Positions 62,901-64,000 of a stretch of 64,000 bases of DNA are shown here, piece after piece (within the stretch, counting starts at the first letter, position 1; the number at the start of each line of letters is the position of its first letter). Under the pieces are notes generated by a model. The model worked only from the letters and a program-made list of their open reading frames with translations. It had not been told where the DNA came from and searched no databases. The position numbers and the translations under genes are program-made. Source of the stretch: Halichondria panicea (taxonomy: Eukaryota; Porifera; Demospongiae; Suberitida; Halichondriidae); NCBI RefSeq assembly GCF_963675165.1, contig NC_087377.1:6341122-6405121 (forward strand). The letters are read 5' to 3'.

Positions 62901-64000
62901 CACTGAACTCAGCATTGCTTGTTTGGCACGAACAATGGAAGGGATTCACCACCGAGTCGACCATAATCAACTGGACCGCTCACCCACTTTTTAGAGGCTC
63001 AACGTGCTATGCTGCTATCAGCGGTGCACACACATGCAGTTACGTTGAGGAGGATCGAGCTTAGTTTACACTCTATAATTGTAGTTTACACGGCCATGAC
63101 GTACGTACTACGATAAACACAAACAAGGGGAACGACACTTTCACCATAATATACTAAAAAGTTTAACGCATGCTGCCCACACGCACTCAATTCGGTACGA
63201 ACTCAAGAAACGGCTCGGCCAGGGTGAATATACATTTACCTGTGGTTGTGATTGTAATGGTTGACGTGAAACCAGCTCCATCCGCTGGATCGGTTGCACT
63301 GATGACAATGGTCTGGCTTCCTGAAGCTCCAGCGACAGACACAAAGAACGGGAATTGTCCACCTGCATGCAAACAGAAACAATGCGTCAATCACACGAGA
63401 CCAACAAACGATGGATGAATTAAGGCATGCAGCAGAGACACCAAAACTCACATCCTTCTGTTACTGATGAATCATTGAAGCTGCACTCAAAGTCCAAGCC
63501 GTCGAGGTCCCTACTTGACGTGCAGCTCACACTCACTTGCTGAGACTCAGCGAGGAACTCGGCACTGCAGTTCAGGATCAGAGGAGCAAGTGTGGGACCT
63601 TGGGTAGGTTGAGCTGCATGTGTGGAATGGGGAACGTTTGACTAGCACACACTGACTATTATTATATCCTTCCGAAAACCACACGTATAATTACACATGC
63701 ACTAGCAAGAATAATTATAATTGCACTTGAACCGGAAAAATAGGCATGTTTCAATCTCTCACCAATAGACAGAGTTGCAGCATCAGAGACGACTGATCCC
63801 GCACTGTTGGTCACAACGACTGTGTAATCTCCAGCATCTCCAGACTCAGCATTGATAATTTGCAGGGTGGATGAATTGGATCCTTCGATGTCTCCGTCGA
63901 CGTCAGTGAGAGCGTTCCCGCCAGGACCAAACCACTGGTAGCTCAATCCTTCACCAGAGGCTTCCACGGTGAGTGTGGCAGTTCCACCCGCTTCCGCATT
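32916..64000 (-). CDS. Giant Ig-array protein, 3' part (5' end outside window)
   Basis: The gene is read from the window end down to TGA 32918-32916. The array consists of 14 repeat units, each with one two-exon split-Cys module and three or four single-exon Ig domains (separate entries). The C-terminal part uses exons 37863-38135 (last Ig), 37654-37782, 37473-37598, 37213-37338, 37001-37132, 36743-36934, 36352-36678, 36165-36299, 35706-35927, 35417-35617, 35238-35360, 35056-35175, 34793-34924, 33096-33362 and 32916-33031. GT-AG junctions keep the frame throughout. The visible array alone encodes roughly 5,500 residues. No membrane helix is seen. The start and signal peptide are not in the window. 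Inference: an extracellular, possibly multivalent adhesive or recognition protein. Confidence 0.8.
33926..34130. mobile_element. TTCGCGG-type small element in an intron
   Basis: The left part has GAGGATACAAACTTTTTCGCGG and the right part, reverse-complemented, has CGAGGGTATAAATGTTCGCGG followed by terminal TATCGTATAGCGTG. This makes an imperfect inverted-repeat element of about 200 bp. It lies in the 1.4-kb intron between exons 34793-34924 and 33096-33362. It differs in sequence from the TACCGTATAG family but has similar ends. Confidence 0.55.
34490..34718. repeat. Third copy of the CA-tailed dispersed repeat
   Basis: It shares CAGCTCT, GACTGCAACAGCCTTC, GTAAGTAAAATTAGCCATAA, TTTGCAAATCCA and TGTTGAGCAGTTAT with the copy at 29330-29590, in the same order, and ends in a short CA run. 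It lies in a large intron of the giant Ig gene. Confidence 0.5.
35417..36678 (-). other. Calx-beta-like and split-Cys exons
   Basis: Exon 36352-36678 has an acidic EEEECLVFILSVDE strand and a LDPRDQGQV turn, then ends with a module start (ITCLFDGATPEPC). Exon 36165-36299 finishes that module (LEYLPGRHTLTIVV). Exons 35706-35927 and 35417-35617 repeat the Calx-beta-like pair of the neighbouring gene (YLTYDEFEA, TEGFIALLDLE, DPRDYNRIQFLNDI, VTIEDNG). Sequence similarity to the paralogous exons at 14427-14912 is obvious. Confidence 0.6.
36743..37782 (-). other. Two diverged split-Cys modules and a beta-rich exon
   Basis: Exons 37654-37782 plus 37473-37598 (YSCSLNNQPPTIC; IDRLDPGSFSYRITAMS) and 37213-37338 plus 37001-37132 (SNCTFDDGSPAIEPC; DSPGPRVLIIEYTD) are modules with the Cys codon split T|GT or T|GC. 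Exon 36743-36934 (GQSIFLMVDGRGFSYGSIPV) looks like the first half of a Calx-beta-like domain continued by 36352-36678. Confidence 0.6.
37863..39166 (-). other. Last four Ig-like exons (types beta'', alpha, beta, gamma)
   Basis: In transcription order: 38897-39166 (gamma, 90 codons), 38529-38804 (beta, 92), 38205-38459 (alpha, 85) and 37863-38135 (beta'', 91). All are phase 1-1, one domain per exon. Each has YQWFGP and a DAG-Y-x-V-x-V strand. None has the two canonical Ig cysteines; the B-strand position is Phe, Leu or Val and the F-strand position is Val or Ile. The most C-terminal copy has drifted most (GESLFNSDG, KDAGGYRVRV, IIDSDVASLNFG). Confidence 0.85.
44926..55860 (-). repeat. 5474-bp higher-order repeat (three units), two adjacent copies
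   Basis: The unit pattern long, short, hybrid-short at 44926-50399 recurs at 50400 to about 55860 with an offset of 5474 bp. The hybrid beta' exons at 49352-49624 and 54826-55098 occupy equivalent positions. The second copy diverges at its end, where the longer intron form replaces the shorter one. Confidence 0.8.
56064..60977 (-). repeat. Run of three 1638-bp units
   Basis: Units starting at 56064, 57702 and 59340 are each exactly 1638 bp and nearly identical. They share the three-Ig layout and the ACAAATACACATG variant at the alpha-exon flank. The second and third also share a GATAAC variant in exon B. This suggests recent single-unit amplification, distinct from the 5474-bp block duplication. 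Confidence 0.8.

Larger units (their letters stand above)
39535..64000 (-). repeat. Tandem array of 14 composite units (split-Cys module + 3-4 Ig exons)
   Basis: Unit spacings going up are about 2191, 1638, 1632, 2196, 1638, 1640, 2196, 1638, 1830, 1638, 1638, 1638 and 2192 bp, plus a last unit cut by the window end. Each unit has exon B (123 bp; GQFPFFVSVAGASG, SQTIVISATDPADG) and exon A (162 bp; LNCSAEF, CTSSRDLDGLDFECSFN, TEGC), then Ig exons beta', alpha, (beta) and gamma. The long 2.19-kb units have four Ig exons and a longer intron. The 1.64-kb units have three Ig exons and a shorter intron. Reading frames are intact throughout. Confidence 0.95.

Noticed and set aside
39465-63418. Plus-strand open frames repeated in every Ig-array unit (for example 82 and 88 codons long)
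   Set aside because: They overlap the real minus-strand exons and introns, have no domain logic, and repeat only because the DNA repeats.
37863-64000. Bacterial contamination, because the Ig domains resemble bacterial ones
   Set aside because: Each domain is interrupted by GT-AG introns in constant phase, and the array joins in frame to animal-type exons.

Overview
The window looks like nuclear DNA of an early-branching animal, most likely a demosponge (Amphimedon-like; this is inference). Coding sequence is cut into short exons with small GT-AG introns, many only about 60 bp. Non-coding DNA is AT-rich and full of ATAATTAT-type words. The domains are animal ones: Ig, FN3, a Death domain, Reeler and Calx-beta-like folds. 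Small terminal-inverted-repeat elements are scattered through introns and intergenic DNA. I saw no bacterial operons, CRISPR array, rRNA or tRNA.

Layout. (1) 1323-9862, plus strand: a single-pass receptor with Ig-like and FN3-like ectodomain exons, one membrane helix, a tyrosine-rich tail with three ITIM-like motifs, a Death domain and a long C-terminal extension. Its signal-peptide exon was not found. (2) 9863-12302: intergenic, with a broken Ulp1-type protease fragment. (3) 12303-28674, minus strand: a gene built mainly of 27 tandem copies of a two-exon, roughly 95-residue beta-sandwich module, followed by Pro/Thr linkers and a C-terminal block. A signal peptide plus Reeler domain (29736-30889, minus) lies just upstream and is either its N-terminus or a separate small gene. 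(4) 30890-32915: intergenic, with transposon-like elements and a near-perfect palindrome. (5) 32916 to the window end, minus strand: a second giant gene whose C-terminal block is paralogous to that of gene 3, but whose body alternates one two-exon module with three or four Ig-like exons. The window shows 14 such modules, 47 complete Ig exons and part of a 48th. Its 5' end lies beyond base 64000.

The unifying feature is the two-exon module. The first exon ends in F-x-C-x-L-(D/N)-...-C, with the intron always after the first base of the second Cys codon. The second exon carries G-x-H-x-F-x-V or a variant. I count about 50 copies across the two minus-strand genes. Array exons start and end in phase 1, so whole exons can be duplicated, lost, swapped or skipped without breaking the frame, and the sequence records several such events: higher-order repeats, an exon fusion that deleted one Ig, and conversion tracts.

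Together the locus looks like a fast-evolving set of extracellular modular proteins beside an inhibitory/death-type receptor. A role in cell adhesion, matrix, allorecognition or immunity is a hypothesis only.
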